A DNA stretch of 38,035 nt from positions 1 to 38,035 of the forward strand of contig NZ_SSOB01000068.1 in assembly GCF_004801405.1 (NCBI RefSeq), in the 5' to 3' direction. The notes beneath the pieces are model-generated. The model ran no database searches. It was not told where the DNA came from and saw nothing but the letters and a program-made list of their open reading frames with translations. Source of the stretch: Cohnella fermenti (GTDB lineage Bacteria > Bacillota > Bacilli > Paenibacillales > Paenibacillaceae). Below are positions 6,727 to 14,137 of this stretch, one piece after another (position 1 is the first letter of the stretch; every line of letters starts with the position of its first letter). Both the position numbers and the translations under genes were made by a program.

Positions 6727-8181
6727 TTGAGATACGAATTCGTTATTGTCGGAGCGGGTGTAGCCGGAATTTATGCGGCCCTCGAATTGGCGGGCCAAGG
6801 GCGCAGGACGCTTGTGATCGATAAGGGCAAGAAGCTGGAGGAGCGCCGCTGCCCGCAGGAAGGCGAAGGGAGCTGCGACTGCGAGGCGTGCGACAAGTAC
6901 GTCGGCTTCGGAGGCTTGGGCTTGTCGGAGGGGAAGTACAACTATACGAACGACTTCGGCGGGGATCTTGAACGGAAGGTCGGCAGCGAGCGCGCGTTGG
7001 CGTTGATGGATGAGGTCGACGCGGTGCTGTGCGCCCACGGGGCCGATCGTGTCGGAATTTACGATACAAGCGACCCGGAGCTGTCCGCGAGGGCTCGGGC
7101 GGCGGGCTTCGACACGCTTGCGACCCGAACGCGCCATCTCGGGACGGAGCTGTCCCGAGCGGTGCTGGGCGGCATCTACGGGGAGCTGGAGAACCGGATC
7201 GCCTGGCGCTTCCGCACGGAAGTTCGGGAGCTTCGCCCGCTTGAAGGCGGAGGCTTCGAGCTGACGCTGTCGGACGGCGAAGAGCTCGAAGCGGACACGG
7301 TTCTTATCGCCACGGGGCGAAGCGGCAACGAGTGGCTGTCGCGGCAATGCGCTGCGCTGGGCTTGGGACGGGGAGAGGCGCGGCTGGATCTTGGCCTGCG
7401 GATCGAGATGCGGGGCGATCAGTTGGACACGCTTCTCGGGCGCGCGTTCGAGACGAAGCTGCGCTTCTCCGCAGACGGCTATTCGGCGACGACGTACTGC
7501 ATGAACCCTCGCGGGCGGGTCGTCCTCAAGCTTCAGGAAGGGCTTGCGATGCCGGACGGCCAGAATGCGCGGGAGCGGGGAGACGGCGGCACGGGCAACT
7601 TGAACTTCACCCTGTTCGTGCCGGCCTTCTTCTCCACCTTGGACGAAGCGGACCGCCGCCTGCACGAGGTCGTAGGCGGCATCAACCGCGGCCGCAACCG
7701 CATCGCGGCGCAGCGGCTCGCAGACCTTCGGGCAGGGCTCGCGGAGGAAGACGGAGAGTTCGCAGGGGAAGGCAGAGAGTTCGCAAGGGAAGGCAGAGAG
7801 TTCGCAAGGGAAGGCAGAGAGTTCGCAGGGGAAGGCGGAGCGGGACTTGCGACTACGGTAGCCGCCGCCGCCCGAACGATCCAGCCTACGCTCGCTGCCG
7901 AGCCGGCAGATCTCCGGAAGGAAGTGCCGGAGCTGTACGTCCGCGCCGCGCTTGAATTCCTGGAGGCGCTGGAGAAGCTGATCGGCGAACCGATCGACGA
8001 CGATACGATTGTGTACGCGATCGACGCCAAGCTGTATTCTCCCGGCATCGCCACCGACGAGCGGTTCGAGACAAGCGTTCCCGGCTTATACGTTATCGGC
8101 GATTGCTCCGGCACGACCCATTCCCTCTCTCAAGCCGCCGCGAGCGGCCTCCATGTCGGCCGCCTGCTGGGGAGCCGCTGA
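6727..8181 (+). CDS. FAD-dependent oxidoreductase with internal repeat insertion
   Basis: The 484-aa product begins with a Rossmann FAD-binding motif (VIVGAGVAGIYAALEL) and an acidic strand end (LVIDKGK). It then has a Cys-rich stretch (CPQEGEGSCDCEAC) and GFGGLGLSEGKYN. IATGRSGNEWL near the middle and YVIGDCSGTTHSLSQAAASG at the C-terminus are the second FAD-contact motifs. This resembles the uncharacterised FAD-dependent dehydrogenases of the COG2509 type; substrate unknown. TTG at 6727 is chosen because GGGAGAG (6714-6720) is 6 bp upstream; TTG at 6721 abuts it. An in-frame 21-bp tandem repeat at 7756-7839 adds a charged seven-residue repeat. The gene converges on the exporter gene, with 15 bp between stop codons. 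Confidence 0.8.
   Translation: MRYEFVIVGAGVAGIYAALELAGQGRRTLVIDKGKKLEERRCPQEGEGSCDCEACDKYVGFGGLGLSEGKYNYTNDFGGDLERKVGSERALALMDEVDAVLCAHGADRVGIYDTSDPELSARARAAGFDTLATRTRHLGTELSRAVLGGIYGELENRIAWRFRTEVRELRPLEGGGFELTLSDGEELEADTVLIATGRSGNEWLSRQCAALGLGRGEARLDLGLRIEMRGDQLDTLLGRAFETKLRFSADGYSATTYCMNPRGRVVLKLQEGLAMPDGQNARERGDGGTGNLNFTLFVPAFFSTLDEADRRLHEVVGGINRGRNRIAAQRLADLRAGLAEEDGEFAGEGREFAREGREFAREGREFAGEGGAGLATTVAAAARTIQPTLAAEPADLRKEVPELYVRAALEFLEALEKLIGEPIDDDTIVYAIDAKLYSPGIATDERFETSVPGLYVIGDCSGTTHSLSQAAASGLHVGRLLGSR
7756..7839 (+). repeat. In-frame 21-bp minisatellite (four units) inside the FAD oxidoreductase
   Basis: Four 21-bp units beginning GAGTTCGCARGGGAAGGC lie head to tail at 7756, 7777, 7798 and 7819. 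They differ at only one or two bases and encode EFA(G/R)EG(R/G) four times. The insert lies between two conserved parts of the enzyme and keeps the frame, so it probably forms a surface loop of variable length. Confidence 0.9.
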
Positions 8182-8196
8182 GCCGCCGGGCGGAAT

Positions 8197-9711
8197 TTAG
8201 GCCATTCGCTCTTCGCTCGGCGCTGCTGCCGACGGCGGCTGGATCGGGGCGGGGGCCGGTTGGCGGCGCTTCTTCCGCACGGGGATGCTGAACGGCAGCG
8301 CAAGCGCGGCGATGACTGTCGCCACGAGGAAGACATCGTTAACGCCCATCGTGTAAGCGAGCAGTTGTGCCGACTCCGGCGAGCTGCCGGAATCGGCCAA
8401 GTCCCGCCCGTGCGACGCCGCGTTCGAGATCAGGAGCGAGGTGAACAGCGCGATGGCGAACGAACCGCCGACATTGCGCACCCAGTTGCTGACGGAGGAA
8501 GCGTCGCCGGATTGGGCGCGCGGAATCTCTTCCATGCTGGCCGTACCCGTCGCTGCGGAAGCGAACGACACGCCGATATTGCGCACGGTCATCCAGAGGA
8601 TGATGTAGGCATGGGAGACGCCGACGTCCAGCCGGGCCATCTCGAAGCTGCCGACGAGAATGAGGATGAGGCCTCCCGCGGTCATCCACAGCGGCCCGAG
8701 CCGGTCGTACAGCTTGCCGGCGATCGGCATGCACAGCGCCATGACGAGGGAGGCCGGCAGCATGATGATGCCGGTGTCGAGCGCCGAGATGCGCTGCACG
8801 TTCTGCAGGAACAGCGGCACGAGCAGCGTCCCGGAATAGAGGCTGATCATCGTGATCGTCGAAGAGACGAGCGCCAGGGTGAACCGTCCGTTCGCGAATA
8901 CGCGAAGATTCAGCAGCGGCTGGGCGGCCCGAAGCTCGCGCCAGATGAACAGGGCAAGCGAGATCAGCCCGAGGGCGAACAGGCCGAGCGTGCTCCAGGA
9001 CGTCCATCCCCACTGCCGGCCTTCGCTCAGCCCGAGCAGGAGAGCCGTGCTGCTGACGACGACGGCGGCAAGCCCGGCCAGGTCGAGCGGCTTGCGCCCC
9101 CCGATACGGTAATCCGGAATCATGAGCTGGATAAACAGAATGGCAATAAGGCCGATCGGCACGTTCAGGTAGAACAGCCATTGCCAACTGAAGTTCTGGA
9201 TCAGCCAGCCGCTGATCGTCGGGCCGAAGGCCGGGGCGAGCATGGCGGACAGCGCCCAGATGCTGACGGCGAACGGCTGCCGGTCGCGCGGGATGACCTG
9301 GAAAATAATCGTCATCGTCGCCGGCAGCACGAGGCCGCTGAACGCTCCCTGAATAATTCGGAACGCGATCAGCGAACCCGTGTTCCAGGACAGCGCACAC
9401 AGCAGCGAGAACGTGACGAAGCCTATCATGGCGTACAAATACAGCTTTTTGAACCCGAAGCGACTGCCCAGATAGCCGGTCAGCGGTGCGATGACGCCCA
9501 GCGAGAGCATGAAGCCGGTCAACACCCATTGGATCGTGTTCAGATTGCTGTGGAAGTCCTCGATCAGGAACGGAAGGGCGAGATTAATCGTGCTGATCCC
9601 CATAACGCTCAGGAACGAGCCGAAGAAGATCGCGAACATCACCGGCCAGAATTTAACTTGGCTTTGGCCTTGCTCTGTATTGCCCATATTGCCCGCGTTG
9701 TCGGTCATCAT
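8197..9711 (-). CDS. MFS drug exporter of the DHA2 (EmrB/QacA, 14-TM) family
   Basis: This ~504-aa protein has 14 predicted hydrophobic helices. It has the DHA2 signature motifs: TINLALPFLIEDF in helix 1, QWVLTGFMLSLGVIAPLTGYLGSRFG (motif A) and a helix-5 motif C-like stretch (APAFGPTISGW). Such proton-driven pumps expel lipophilic drugs and dyes. The C-terminus ends in a Pro/Ala-rich, basic tail. The start at 9711 is chosen because GGAGAG lies 7 bp upstream on the minus strand; an alternative ATG at 9726 has its GAGGAG only 2 bp away. A TetR gene is transcribed divergently from a shared 180-bp region, so the exporter is very likely repressed by it. Confidence 0.9.
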   Translation of the reverse strand: MMTDNAGNMGNTEQGQSQVKFWPVMFAIFFGSFLSVMGISTINLALPFLIEDFHSNLNTIQWVLTGFMLSLGVIAPLTGYLGSRFGFKKLYLYAMIGFVTFSLLCALSWNTGSLIAFRIIQGAFSGLVLPATMTIIFQVIPRDRQPFAVSIWALSAMLAPAFGPTISGWLIQNFSWQWLFYLNVPIGLIAILFIQLMIPDYRIGGRKPLDLAGLAAVVVSSTALLLGLSEGRQWGWTSWSTLGLFALGLISLALFIWRELRAAQPLLNLRVFANGRFTLALVSSTITMISLYSGTLLVPLFLQNVQRISALDTGIIMLPASLVMALCMPIAGKLYDRLGPLWMTAGGLILILVGSFEMARLDVGVSHAYIILWMTVRNIGVSFASAATGTASMEEIPRAQSGDASSVSNWVRNVGGSFAIALFTSLLISNAASHGRDLADSGSSPESAQLLAYTMGVNDVFLVATVIAALALPFSIPVRKKRRQPAPAPIQPPSAAAPSEERMA

Positions 9712-9787
9712 GAATTTTCTCTCCATTTCTCCTCTTTATCTCTCTGTTATCCGCAGCGCCTTCTGCAACTGCTTCTATGGTTTCTCG

Positions 9788-9816
9788 ATCATACCTCAAC
9801 ACGTAGTCGATGTAAA
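9788..9816 (-). promoter_or_regulatory. Promoter of the DHA2 exporter
   Basis: On the minus strand, TTTACA (9816-9811) and TATGAT (9793-9788) are separated by exactly 17 bp, a near-consensus sigma-A promoter. The -35 overlaps one half of the inverted repeat at 9812-9857. Confidence 0.7.
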
Positions 9817-9857
9817 CGAATTTAATCAAAAACGTATAGTTCGTTCACAACGTTTAC
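9812..9857. promoter_or_regulatory. Candidate TetR operator: GTAAACG / CGTTTAC inverted arms
   Basis: GTAAACG (9812-9818) and CGTTTAC (9851-9857) are exact inverted repeats 32 bp apart, each covering the -35 element of one of the two divergent promoters. A repressor bound at both arms would control both genes. Alternatively each arm is half of a separate, less symmetric site. Inferred from symmetry and position only. Confidence 0.45.
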
Positions 9858-9881
9858 CTCTACCCGACAATCGATTATACT
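9853..9881 (+). promoter_or_regulatory. Promoter of the tetR-type gene
   Basis: TTTACC (9853-9858) and TATACT (9876-9881) are separated by 17 bp, 25 bp before the TTG start at 9907. The -35 overlaps the right arm of the inverted repeat at 9812-9857. Confidence 0.65.
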
Positions 9882-9906
9882 GTTTGTATAGGAAGGGGGA
9901 AGCGCT

Positions 9907-10593
9907 TTGAAGATCAACGACGAACAGCCGGGCTGCCGCTATACGGACCGCGAATGCAAGAGCAAGCTCGCCGGCAAGCTGCTCTCTCCCCTGAGAAGTT
10001 CGGGCTTCCAGCAGCTTCGCATGGAGGATATCGCGAGGCATATGGATATCTCCAAGGCGACGCTGTACAAATATTTCGCTTCCAAGGACGAGATCATCGA
10101 GCTGCTTGTGGAGGACTTCGTGGGGTATGTGGAGGAGAAGGACGCGGAGGATCTCCCGAACGCGGACGTTCCTTGCGAGAAGCGGTTCCGCGACACGTTC
10201 GTCCAGACGCTCGTCATCGCAAGCTATCGCTCGGACGCGTTCGTGAAGGATCTGCGCGAGACGTTCCCCGAGCTGTACGGCAAGCTGGAATCCGCGATCG
10301 GAGCGCGCAACGAGCGGCTTCGGCAGCTTTATGAAGAGGGCATGGAAGCGGGAGTGTTCATCCGGCAGAACGCGTCTCTGCTGATCATGCAGGACGAGCT
10401 GATTTTCCGCAACTTGGTTGACCCGGTCTACCTGATGAAGCACAACCTGACGCTGATGAGCGCGCTCTTCGATTATTACCTGATCAAGAAGCGGCAGCTT
10501 CTGGCCAATCCCGAAGAGGGCGGCGACGCGGACCGCGCGATGCGGGAGCGATTGGACAGGTTGGCGATGAAGATCATGTACGGGGGAAGCTGA
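9907..10593 (+). CDS. TetR/AcrR-family transcriptional repressor
   Basis: The 228-aa protein has the TetR helix-turn-helix at about residues 35-65: FQQLRMEDIARHMDISKATLYKYFASKDEI. The rest is a helical ligand-binding domain with no recognisable specificity. The TTG start has a GGGGGA ribosome binding site 6 bp upstream. It is divergent to the 14-TM exporter, the classic layout for a drug-responsive repressor with its pump. The six-unit repeat array begins 23 bp after the stop codon, and no terminator hairpin with a T-run is visible between them. Confidence 0.9.
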   Translation: MKINDEQPGCRYTDRECKSKLAGKLLSPLRSSGFQQLRMEDIARHMDISKATLYKYFASKDEIIELLVEDFVGYVEEKDAEDLPNADVPCEKRFRDTFVQTLVIASYRSDAFVKDLRETFPELYGKLESAIGARNERLRQLYEEGMEAGVFIRQNASLLIMQDELIFRNLVDPVYLMKHNLTLMSALFDYYLIKKRQLLANPEEGGDADRAMRERLDRLAMKIMYGGS

Positions 10594-10616
10594 TCGCCCC
10601 TCATCGGCCTCGAAAC

Positions 10617-10914
10617 GCCGAATGAATGTGAAAAACCACATACAATTGCCGTCGCAGCCTCCAATACGCCGAATGAATGCGAAAAATCGCATATAATTGC
10701 CGTCGCAGGACCTCGAAACGCCGAATGAATATGAAAAACCGCATACAATCGCCGTCGCAGGCCCTCAAAGCGCCGAATGAATGCGAAAAACCACATACAA
10801 TTGCTGTCGCAGCCTCCAAAACGCCGAATGAATGTGAAAAACCACATATAATTGTCGTCGCAGGCCTCGGAACGCCGAATGAATGTGAAAAACCGCATAC
10901 AATCGCCGTCGCAG
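10617..10914. repeat. Palindrome cluster C: six tandem 51-52 bp units
   Basis: Six head-to-tail units start at 10617, 10668, 10720, 10772, 10823 and 10874 (51, 52, 52, 51, 51 bp). Each reads GCCGAATGA, then a palindrome ATGYGAAAAAYCRCAT, then AYAATYGCCGTCGCAG and a short variable tail. Loop-flanking bases vary in a compensating way (TGTG/CACA, TGCG/CGCA). Unlike a CRISPR, there are no unique spacers, since the inter-palindrome sequence is itself conserved. The array fills the gap between the tetR-type gene and the csoR promoter. Its units resemble the module 3-4 half of the composite clusters elsewhere in the window. Confidence 0.92.
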
Positions 10915-10969
10915 AGCAACCATTCATCCTCATGGGGCACAACCGCAGCGGGGAAAACAACCAATCGCC

Positions 10970-10999
10970 TTGACATACCCCTGTGGGGTATATTATTAT
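10970..10999 (+). promoter_or_regulatory. csoR promoter with CsoR-type copper operator
   Basis: TTGACA (10970-10975) and TATTAT (10994-10999) are 18 bp apart. Between them is ATACCCCTGTGGGGTAT (10975-10991), a perfect inverted repeat of ATACCCC around TGT. CsoR operators are GC-rich inverted repeats of the TACCC...GGGTA kind. Apo-CsoR would occlude the promoter and copper would release it. Confidence 0.85.
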
Positions 11000-11020
11000 G
11001 AAGAAGCGAGGTGATCGACG

Positions 11021-11356
11021 ATGGAGCACACGAAGGAGACGAACGCCCACGAGAGTTGCCATACCGGCAGTCAGGCGGTCAGGAGAAGCCACCATTCGAG
11101 CGAGATGAAGGGCAATCTGGTCTCCCGCCTTAACCGCATCGAAGGGCAGATTCGGGGCATCAAAGGTTTGATCGAGAAGGACACGTATTGCGACGACGTG
11201 CTCAACCAGATTGCCGCCGTGCAGTCCGCATTGGGCTCGGTGGGCAAGCTGCTTCTGGAAGGCCATATGCGAAGCTGTATCGTGGAACGGATTCAAGCCG
11301 GCGAGAACGAAGTCATCGACGAGTTGCTCGTAACGGTCAACAAGCTGATGAAGTAA
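11021..11356 (+). CDS. csoR: Copper-sensing repressor CsoR
   Basis: The 111-aa all-helical protein belongs to the CsoR/RcnR family. The Cu(I) ligands of the C-H-C type are visible: Cys57 (DTYCDDV), His82 and Cys86 (LLEGHMRSC), with the family's characteristic spacing. The pattern RLNRIEGQIRGIKGLIE (residues 36-52) is the conserved DNA-contact helix. An N-terminal His/Cys-rich extension (HESCHTGSQ, then RRSHHSSE) precedes the core. The start is preceded by GAGGTGATCGACG. It is the first gene of csoR-copZ-copA and probably represses its own operon as well as copA. Confidence 0.93.
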   Translation: MEHTKETNAHESCHTGSQAVRRSHHSSEMKGNLVSRLNRIEGQIRGIKGLIEKDTYCDDVLNQIAAVQSALGSVGKLLLEGHMRSCIVERIQAGENEVIDELLVTVNKLMK

Positions 11357-11387
11357 TTCGAGCTCATAACATTAAGGAGGGCTATGG

Positions 11388-11588
11388 ATGTCCAATATAA
11401 CGTTGAAGGTGGAAGGAATGTCGTGCGGTCACTGCGTCAGCGCGGTGGAAGGCGCGGTGGGCAAGCTGGGAGCTTCGGCCAAGGTGGATCTGGCGGGCAA
11501 GTCGGTCGCCATCGAATATGACGAGAGCAAGACATCGGTCGCAAGCCTGAAGGAAGCGATCGAAGATCAGGGCTACGACGTCGTGTAA
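11388..11588 (+). CDS. copZ: Copper chaperone CopZ
   Basis: This 66-aa single heavy-metal-associated (HMA) domain has the Cu(I)-binding MSCGHC motif at residues 11-16. The beta-alpha-beta pattern ends in EDQGYDVV, as in Bacillus CopZ. It carries Cu(I) in the cytoplasm and hands it to the CopA ATPase. AAGGAGG (11374-11380) lies 7 bp before the ATG at 11388; an out-of-frame ATG at 11384 is ignored. It follows csoR by 31 bp and precedes copA. Confidence 0.95.
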   Translation: MSNITLKVEGMSCGHCVSAVEGAVGKLGASAKVDLAGKSVAIEYDESKTSVASLKEAIEDQGYDVV

Positions 11589-11667
11589 CGGCAGCGAACG
11601 CCAGGCGGAGCTTGGGGACGATTCTCGGAGGCGGGGAACGTTCCAAGTTCCTTTTTTTCAACATGAT

Positions 11668-11687
11668 ATATACCCTTGGGGGGTATT
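11668..11687 (+). promoter_or_regulatory. Second CsoR-type operator, upstream of copA
   Basis: ATATACCCTTGGGGGGTATT repeats the TACCC...GGGTA layout of the csoR operator. It lies 14 bp before the copA start and overlaps a plausible -10 (GATATA at 11665-11670, with TTCCAA at 11641-11646 as -35, 18-bp spacer). copA may therefore have its own copper-induced promoter besides readthrough from csoR-copZ. Confidence 0.7.
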
Positions 11688-11701
11688 CGGAGGTGGGCGG
11701 G

Positions 11702-13963
11702 ATGGACGCTGAGAAGCAATTGGCTCTGGAGAATGCAAGTGCGGCGGGCGCCATTCCCTCGGAGAGTCTTGATCTGGACATCGGGGGAATGACGTGTGCG
11801 GCGTGTGCGGCGCGGATCGAGAAGGGGCTGAACCGGCTGCCCGGCGTGGCGAACGCGACGGTCAATCTGGCGTTGGAGACGGCCAAGGTGGTCTATTCGC
11901 CGGGCGAGCTGTCGGAGGCGGACGTCGTTCGCAAGATCGAGCAGTTGGGCTACAAGGCCGCGCGGAAAATCGAGCAAGACCAGCAGGAGCGCCATCGGCT
12001 GGAGAGGAGAGGGAGAACGTTCGCGTTCGCCGCGTCGGCCATTCTGTCGTTGCCGCTGCTGTGGGCGATGGTCGGCCACTTCGCGTTCCTGTCCGGGCTG
12101 CCGGTGCCGGAGCTGTTCATGAAGCCGTGGTTCCAGTTCGCGCTGGCGACGCCCGTTCAGTTCCTGATCGGCTGGCGCTTCTACGAAGGAGCGTACAAGG
12201 CGCTCCGCAGCGGCAGCGCGAACATGGACGTGCTCGTTGCGCTCGGCACCTCTGCGGCATACGGGTACAGCGTGTACCAGACGATTCGTTCCTGGACGGA
12301 GCCTCACGCCCATGACATCGAGCTGTATTACGAGACGAGCGCGGTGCTCATTACGCTGATCCTGCTCGGCAAGCTGTTCGAAGCGATGGCGAAGGGGCGG
12401 TCGTCGGAAGCGATCCGCTCGTTGATGAAGCTGCAGGCGAAGACCGCGCTTGTCGTCAGGGACGGCGAGGAGCTTGTCGTTCCTGTCGAGGATGTCGCGA
12501 AGGGCGACCTTGTCGTCGTGAAGCCGGGGGAGAAGCTGCCGGCGGACGGCGTGGTGGAGGAAGGCCTGTCCACGGTCGACGAATCGATGCTGACCGGGGA
12601 GAGCCTGCCGGTCGAGAAGAAGGCGGGCGACGCTGTTTTCGGGGCGACGCTCAATCGGAACGGCCGGCTGCTGGTCCGCGCGACGAAGGTGGGGAAGGAA
12701 TCGGCGCTGGCGCAGATCATCCGCATCGTCGAGGAGGCGCAGAGCTCGAAGGCACCGATCCAGCGGGTCGCGGACGTCATCTCGGGCGTCTTCGTGCCGA
12801 TTGTCGTCGGCATTGCGGTGCTCGTGTTCCTGGTCTGGCTGCTTGCCGTCCGTCCCGGCGAATGGTCCGCCGCGCTTGAGGCGGCAATCGCGGTGCTTGT
12901 CATCGCTTGCCCGTGCGCGCTCGGGCTGGCCACCCCGACCTCGATCATGGCGGGTTCCGGCCGGGCAGCGGAGCTCGGCGTTCTGTTCAAGGGCGGGGAG
13001 CATCTGGAACGGACCCAAGCGGTCGACACGGTCGTTCTGGACAAGACGGGCACGGTCACGAACGGGTTGCCGATGCTGACGGATTTGCATGTCGCGGACG
13101 GATGGGATCGGCAGGAGGTTGCCGTCTGGATTCTGGCCGCGGAGAAGGCATCGGAGCATCCGCTTGCGGAAGCGATCGCGCAGGGCTTGACCGACGCGGG
13201 CGACGTGCGCCGGATTGAGCCGGAGACGTTCGCGGCGCTGCCGGGCTACGGCGTGGAAGCGACGGCGGAAGGGCGCCGCGTGCTGGTCGGCACGCGCCTG
13301 CTTATGAGCGAGCGCGGGGTCGATGTCGCCGGAGCGACTGCGCGTATGGAGCGGCTCGAGGCGGAAGGCAAGACGGCGATGCTCGTGGCCGTGGACGGAA
13401 CGTATGCGGCAATCGTCGCCGTCGCCGACACGATCAAGCCGACCTCGCGCGCGGCGGTGGAGCGGCTCAAGAAGGAAGGGCTGCGGGTCGTCATGCTGAC
13501 GGGCGATAACGAGCGTACAGCGCGAGCGGTCGCCTCGGAAGCGGGCATCGACGAGATCGTCGCGCAGGTGCTCCCGGAGGGCAAGGCGGAGCAGATCCGC
13601 AAGCTGCAAGCGGAGGGCCGCAAGGTCGCCATGGTCGGGGACGGCATCAACGATGCGCCCGCGCTGGCGACGGCGGACATCGGCATGGCGGTCGGAACCG
13701 GCACCGATGCGGCGATCGCCGCCGCCGATGTGACGCTGATGCGCGGCGACTTGAACGGAGTAGTGGACGCGATCTCGCTCAGCCGCCGGACGATGCGCAA
13801 CATCCGCCAGAACCTGTTCTGGGCGCTGGCGTACAATGTGATCGGCATCCCGATCGCCGCCTGCGGCCTGCTCGCTCCGTGGCTGGCCGGCGCGGCGATG
13901 GCGCTCAGCTCCGTCTCGGTCGTGCTGAACGCGCTGCGGCTGCAGAGGGCGAAGATCGGCTGA
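11702..13963 (+). CDS. copA: Copper-translocating P1B-type ATPase CopA
   Basis: This 753-aa membrane pump exports Cu(I) using ATP. The motifs appear in order: one N-terminal HMA domain with GMTCAAC (29-35), the actuator TGES, the transmembrane CPC near residue 402 (ACPCALGLATP), the phosphorylation site DKTGT near 446, the SEHPLAEA nucleotide-domain motif, MLTGDN and GDGINDAPAL. Eight transmembrane helices are expected. Bacillus subtilis CopA has two N-terminal HMA domains; here there is one. ATG 11702 has GGAGGTG (11689-11695) 6 bp upstream. A longer frame from 11612 would run through the operator at 11668-11687 and is rejected. Confidence 0.95.
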   Translation: MDAEKQLALENASAAGAIPSESLDLDIGGMTCAACAARIEKGLNRLPGVANATVNLALETAKVVYSPGELSEADVVRKIEQLGYKAARKIEQDQQERHRLERRGRTFAFAASAILSLPLLWAMVGHFAFLSGLPVPELFMKPWFQFALATPVQFLIGWRFYEGAYKALRSGSANMDVLVALGTSAAYGYSVYQTIRSWTEPHAHDIELYYETSAVLITLILLGKLFEAMAKGRSSEAIRSLMKLQAKTALVVRDGEELVVPVEDVAKGDLVVVKPGEKLPADGVVEEGLSTVDESMLTGESLPVEKKAGDAVFGATLNRNGRLLVRATKVGKESALAQIIRIVEEAQSSKAPIQRVADVISGVFVPIVVGIAVLVFLVWLLAVRPGEWSAALEAAIAVLVIACPCALGLATPTSIMAGSGRAAELGVLFKGGEHLERTQAVDTVVLDKTGTVTNGLPMLTDLHVADGWDRQEVAVWILAAEKASEHPLAEAIAQGLTDAGDVRRIEPETFAALPGYGVEATAEGRRVLVGTRLLMSERGVDVAGATARMERLEAEGKTAMLVAVDGTYAAIVAVADTIKPTSRAAVERLKKEGLRVVMLTGDNERTARAVASEAGIDEIVAQVLPEGKAEQIRKLQAEGRKVAMVGDGINDAPALATADIGMAVGTGTDAAIAAADVTLMRGDLNGVVDAISLSRRTMRNIRQNLFWALAYNVIGIPIAACGLLAPWLAGAAMALSSVSVVLNALRLQRAKIG

Positions 13964-14010
13964 GCGATGGGCAGATTCGCAAGCGGTCGGATTCGCGGTC
14001 GGATTCGTGA

Positions 14011-14039
14011 TTGACAGACAAGCCGTGCTTGGAGATAAT
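14011..14039 (+). promoter_or_regulatory. Strong sigma-A promoter before the Uma2 leader
   Basis: A perfect TTGACA (14011-14016) and GATAAT (14034-14039) have a 17-bp spacer. Transcription should start near 14046, only about 15 bp before the terminator-like hairpin at 14061-14117. Confidence 0.8.
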
Positions 14040-14060
14040 GAAGACATCGAAGTATCGGGG

Positions 14061-14117
14061 AAGCACCTCACAAGGATGAACACGCTGCGTGTTTCTTTGT
14101 CGAGGTGCTTTTATTTT
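14061..14117 (+). terminator. Intrinsic terminator in the leader between copA and the Uma2 gene
   Basis: AAGCACCTC (14061-14069) pairs with GAGGTGCTT (14102-14110), followed by TTATTTT. Inside the stem, ACAA/TTGT and AACACG-CTG-CGTGTT extend the pairing, so nearly the whole 50-nt segment folds into one rod. It terminates copA readthrough. It also lies just downstream of the promoter at 14011-14039, so that promoter would make a ~70-nt RNA unless the terminator is bypassed. Confidence 0.85.
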
Positions 14118-14137
14118 CCACGTTCAGGGGGATGGGG

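Noticed and set aside
8260..9825. 521-codon plus-strand frame opposite the MFS exporter
   Set aside because: Highly charged, Arg/Gln/Glu-rich shadow translation with no start signal. The minus strand encodes a clear 14-TM transporter.
10617..10914. CRISPR array
   Set aside because: The period is even, but the sequence between palindromes is conserved in every unit, so there are no unique spacers. No cas genes are nearby.
10677..10973. 98-codon frame through palindrome cluster C
   Set aside because: Its repetitive NECEKPHTIAV peptide is a by-product of the 51-52 bp array, and the frame runs into the csoR promoter.
11573..14083. 836-codon minus-strand frame opposite copA
   Set aside because: Shadow of copA: the composition is Arg/His/Asp-rich with no domain, and the plus strand carries all P1B-ATPase motifs.
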